Shown here one piece after another: positions 62,284 to 64,000 of a stretch of 64,000 nucleotides of DNA. The stretch's first letter is position 1, and each line of letters opens with the position of its first letter. Source of the DNA: Paraburkholderia flagellata (GTDB lineage: Bacteria; Pseudomonadota; Gammaproteobacteria; Burkholderiales; Burkholderiaceae). The stretch lies in NCBI RefSeq assembly GCF_021390645.1, contig NZ_JAJEJT010000002.1:992001-1056000 (forward strand), given 5' to 3'. The notes below the pieces were generated by a model. The model saw only the letters and a list, made by a program, of their open reading frames with translations, did no database searches and was not told where the DNA came from. Position numbers and translations under genes: made by a program.

Positions 62284-63057
62284 ATGAATATAAAGATCGG
62301 CGATAGATGCGTTGCAATTGACCTTCTGCGACGCCGTGCACGCTTCGCGATTCCAGTGCTTTGTGCCAGCGCGCTCCTGGCGAGTGGTTGCACTAGCACG
62401 GCTGGATCACCCGGTTGTGAGCCGCAGGCGGGTACATTCGCACGCGAAGCACTTTTTCCAGCACGCGCTGGATACTACCGTGCCAACAGTGGCGACACTG
62501 TCTCATCGGTGGCGTCCGGGCTCTCGCGCGATCCATCGTTGATCGCCCAGTGGAACAGTATGTCCGTCGACTCGACTCTCGTAACGGGTCAACTGTTGCG
62601 CGTCGCGCCGGTCGCAGGGGCAGTCGCGGCACCCTCTGCGCCAGCGTGCGAAGCGCAGCCCGGAGGAAACAACGCCGGAAAGCACGAACTCGCGTGGCCG
62701 GCGAACGGTCCGGTTCTGAAAGCGTACGGAACGGACGGCTCCAGAAATATGGTGATTGCCGTCGCTCCTGGTGCTCCTGTACGTGCCGCGCGAGGCGGCC
62801 GGGTCGTGTACGTCGGTAGCCAGGTCAAGGCGTACGGAAAACTGATCGTGATTAAGCACGATAGTCACCTTCTGACCGCGTATGGCAACACGGGACGAGT
62901 CCTTGTCCGGGAAGGTGCTGTCGTCACCAGGGGGCAGGTCATCGCGGATGTGGGCGATCAGTCGGATGAAAACCGCTCACTCATATTCGAGGTTCGGCAG
63001 GACCGTGTTGCCGTCGATCCCGCGACATTCCTGCCTGCGTGCCAACAGGCAATGTGA
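62284..63057 (+). CDS. LysM / degenerate M23 (LytM) lipoprotein, NlpD-like
   Basis: 257 residues from ATG 62284; an ATG at 62248 would add 12 residues. A lipoprotein signal ends at ALLASGC (lipid-modified Cys ~36), so it is probably membrane-anchored. A LysM domain follows (YYRANSGDTVSSVASGLSRDPSLIAQWNSM..., quoted in part), then an M23/LytM fold (VIAVAPGAPVRAARGGRVVYVG, LIVIKHDSHLLTAYGN). The zinc ligands of M23 peptidases are missing: HxxxD is RNMVIAV, the YxH His is Asn (YGN), and HxH is SLIFEV. It is therefore probably non-catalytic, like NlpD/EnvC, which activate amidases at the division site. Confidence 0.82.
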   Translation: MNIKIGDRCVAIDLLRRRARFAIPVLCASALLASGCTSTAGSPGCEPQAGTFAREALFPARAGYYRANSGDTVSSVASGLSRDPSLIAQWNSMSVDSTLVTGQLLRVAPVAGAVAAPSAPACEAQPGGNNAGKHELAWPANGPVLKAYGTDGSRNMVIAVAPGAPVRAARGGRVVYVGSQVKAYGKLIVIKHDSHLLTAYGNTGRVLVREGAVVTRGQVIADVGDQSDENRSLIFEVRQDRVAVDPATFLPACQQAM

Positions 63058-63182
63058 ATTCGACAGAGGGCGGAAACAAAGCGCAAGACCGCTCAAGCAG
63101 ACGGTTCTTCGAGGCGACTGCAACGCATGTCATCCAGCTCTGTATCGACCTGCCGTATTCATAGACAACACAGGTTAATCCC

Positions 63183-63734
63183 GTGATCAGAAAGACGCGT
63201 CATATCAGGTTGGCCATCATGATGTCTGCGGCGGCTGTGCTGGCCGGCTGCGCGCGGAACCCCCTGGCCCACAATTCGAAGGTCACGGCACCGCGCAATG
63301 ACTCTGGAAGCAACGATCATCCGGAATCCGAACATCCGGGCGCCGTTTCTCCTGAAACGTCGCGCGACAGCGCACTGGGACAACGCGTGTTCCGCCAGTC
63401 GGGCGTTGCCTCGTGGTATGGACGCGCGTTTAACGGTCGTCGCACGGCAAACGGCGAGCGCTTCAACACGAACGCCATGACCGCCGCGCACAGAACCTTG
63501 CCGCTCGGTTCGTATGTGCGAGTGACACTTGAGCGTACTGGAAAATCCGTCACCGTCCGTATCAACGATCGCGGACCGTTTTGCTCCCATCGAATCATCG
63601 ATCTTTCATACGCTGCGGCATCCGCATTGGGGATACAGAGAACAGGAACGGGTCGCGTCGTAGTCGAAGCGGTTGGTTCGACGACTCTATTCCAGGCCAA
63701 ATCGCGAAAAGGCGAAAGTCAGAGGCTTGGCTAA
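63183..63734 (+). CDS. RlpA-family septal lytic transglycosylase-like lipoprotein
   Basis: 183 residues from GTG 63183. A lipoprotein signal ([14 protein letters not shown], Cys ~23) leads to a low-complexity linker and a double-psi beta-barrel of the RlpA type: [68 protein letters not shown]. RlpA cleaves naked glycan strands at the septum; the barrel Asp in INDRGP is present. There is no SPOR domain, unlike E. coli RlpA. It stands next to a non-catalytic LytM lipoprotein, and its stop is 4 nt before the next gene. It is probably a cell-wall remodelling pair. Confidence 0.85.
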   Translation: MIRKTRHIRLAIMMSAAAVLAGCARNPLAHNSKVTAPRNDSGSNDHPESEHPGAVSPETSRDSALGQRVFRQSGVASWYGRAFNGRRTANGERFNTNAMTAAHRTLPLGSYVRVTLERTGKSVTVRINDRGPFCSHRIIDLSYAAASALGIQRTGTGRVVVEAVGSTTLFQAKSRKGESQRLG

Positions 63735-63738
63735 GCAG

Positions 63739-64000
63739 ATGAGAACCCGTCCGGTGAAGGCAGGCAGGCCATTTTTGACAAAGGCAATGCTCCTGCCGCT
63801 GCCTGAGTCACGCGTCCTGGCCTTGTCACTCGAGCATCATCTTTCCCTGGCGACGCTTCGCGCAGGTCGCGGCGACTTCTATCAAATGAGTTGCCTGTTG
63901 AGGGCAATTTATCTCTCATACTTCATCGATGGTGAACTGAAAGACGTCACCCCAGTGTTATTCACCTGCGCAGAACAGGCACTCGGCAAAATCGTCGATC
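63739..64000 (+). CDS. Unknown protein, 3' truncated by window edge
   Basis: The frame from ATG 63739 stays open to the right edge (~87 residues seen), starting MRTRPVKAGRPFLTKAMLLPLPESR, quoted in part. It continues with a hydrophilic helix-rich stretch: LALSLEHHLSLATLRAGRGDFYQMSCLLRAIYLSYFI, quoted in part. It begins 4 nt after the rlpA-like stop, so it is likely translated with it. It resembles small conserved proteins of burkholderial genomes of unknown role; I do not recognise the family with confidence. Confidence 0.6.
   Translation, partial: MRTRPVKAGRPFLTKAMLLPLPESRVLALSLEHHLSLATLRAGRGDFYQMSCLLRAIYLSYFIDGELKDVTPVLFTCAEQALGKIVD

Overview
The window is GC-rich DNA, very probably from a chromosome or megaplasmid of a Paraburkholderia/Burkholderia/Caballeronia-type betaproteobacterium. 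The evidence is the burkholderial porin type, an H-NS-like gene, metE/metR, D-glucarate genes and a choline/betaine catabolic locus laid out as in that group. No rRNA, tRNA, CRISPR array or intact insertion sequence was recognised. Both ends cut through genes.

Layout. 1-1553: D-glucarate degradation (gudD 3' end, kdgD). 1656-4101: small singletons (H-NS-like protein without its DNA-binding end, cytochrome b561, TMEM175-type channel, DUF4142 protein). 4511-7520: MFS carrier plus acyl-CoA ligase operon. 7612-10965: metE and divergent metR. 11204-13900: periplasmic choline/betaine-binding protein and an APC permease. 14584-22176: a tightly coupled three-gene operon that is the most unusual part of the window. 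22205-26062: betA, betB, betI on the minus strand, with a near-perfect palindrome upstream of betI that fits a BetI operator. 26410-27552: porin. 27757-36259: sdaA, soxBDAG, a dihydroneopterin-aldolase-like gene and fdhA. 36301-36819: a large imperfect inverted repeat. 36828-49756: GlxA-type regulator, glyA, M19 peptidase-like protein, DUF5943/V4R protein, dgcA, dgcB, etfA, etfB, gbcA, gbcB. 49869-53019: a betaine-type ABC importer. 53064-55176: two more GlxA-type regulators. 55422-57994: small protein, purU, unknown protein, LysE exporter. 58736-64000: halogenase-like flavoprotein, NTF2/SnoaL protein, MerR regulator with a coupled unknown gene, then cell-envelope lipoproteins (LysM/degenerate M23 and RlpA).

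How the genes work together. Most of the window encodes one catabolic route: choline -> betaine aldehyde (BetA) -> glycine betaine (BetB) -> dimethylglycine (GbcAB) -> sarcosine (DgcAB with EtfAB) -> glycine (SoxBDAG) -> serine (GlyA) -> pyruvate (SdaA). FdhA and PurU deal with the one-carbon units released, and the ABC and APC transporters supply substrate.

The candidate undescribed system is the operon at 14584-22176, lying between the transporter genes and betA. Gene 1 is a PAS/GAF sensor whose histidine-kinase core has lost the phospho-accepting His and the ATP-binding Asn (a pseudokinase). Gene 2 fuses a degenerate receiver domain to a CHAT (caspase-like) protease. Gene 3 joins a serine alpha/beta hydrolase with an intact-looking Ser-Asp-His triad, a beta-rich linker and a second CHAT protease. 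Start/stop overlap (ATGA) and a 1-nt gap indicate translational coupling. I infer a sensor-controlled proteolytic cascade that acts on or through a lipase/esterase-like effector, possibly in stress response or defence. The function is not known.
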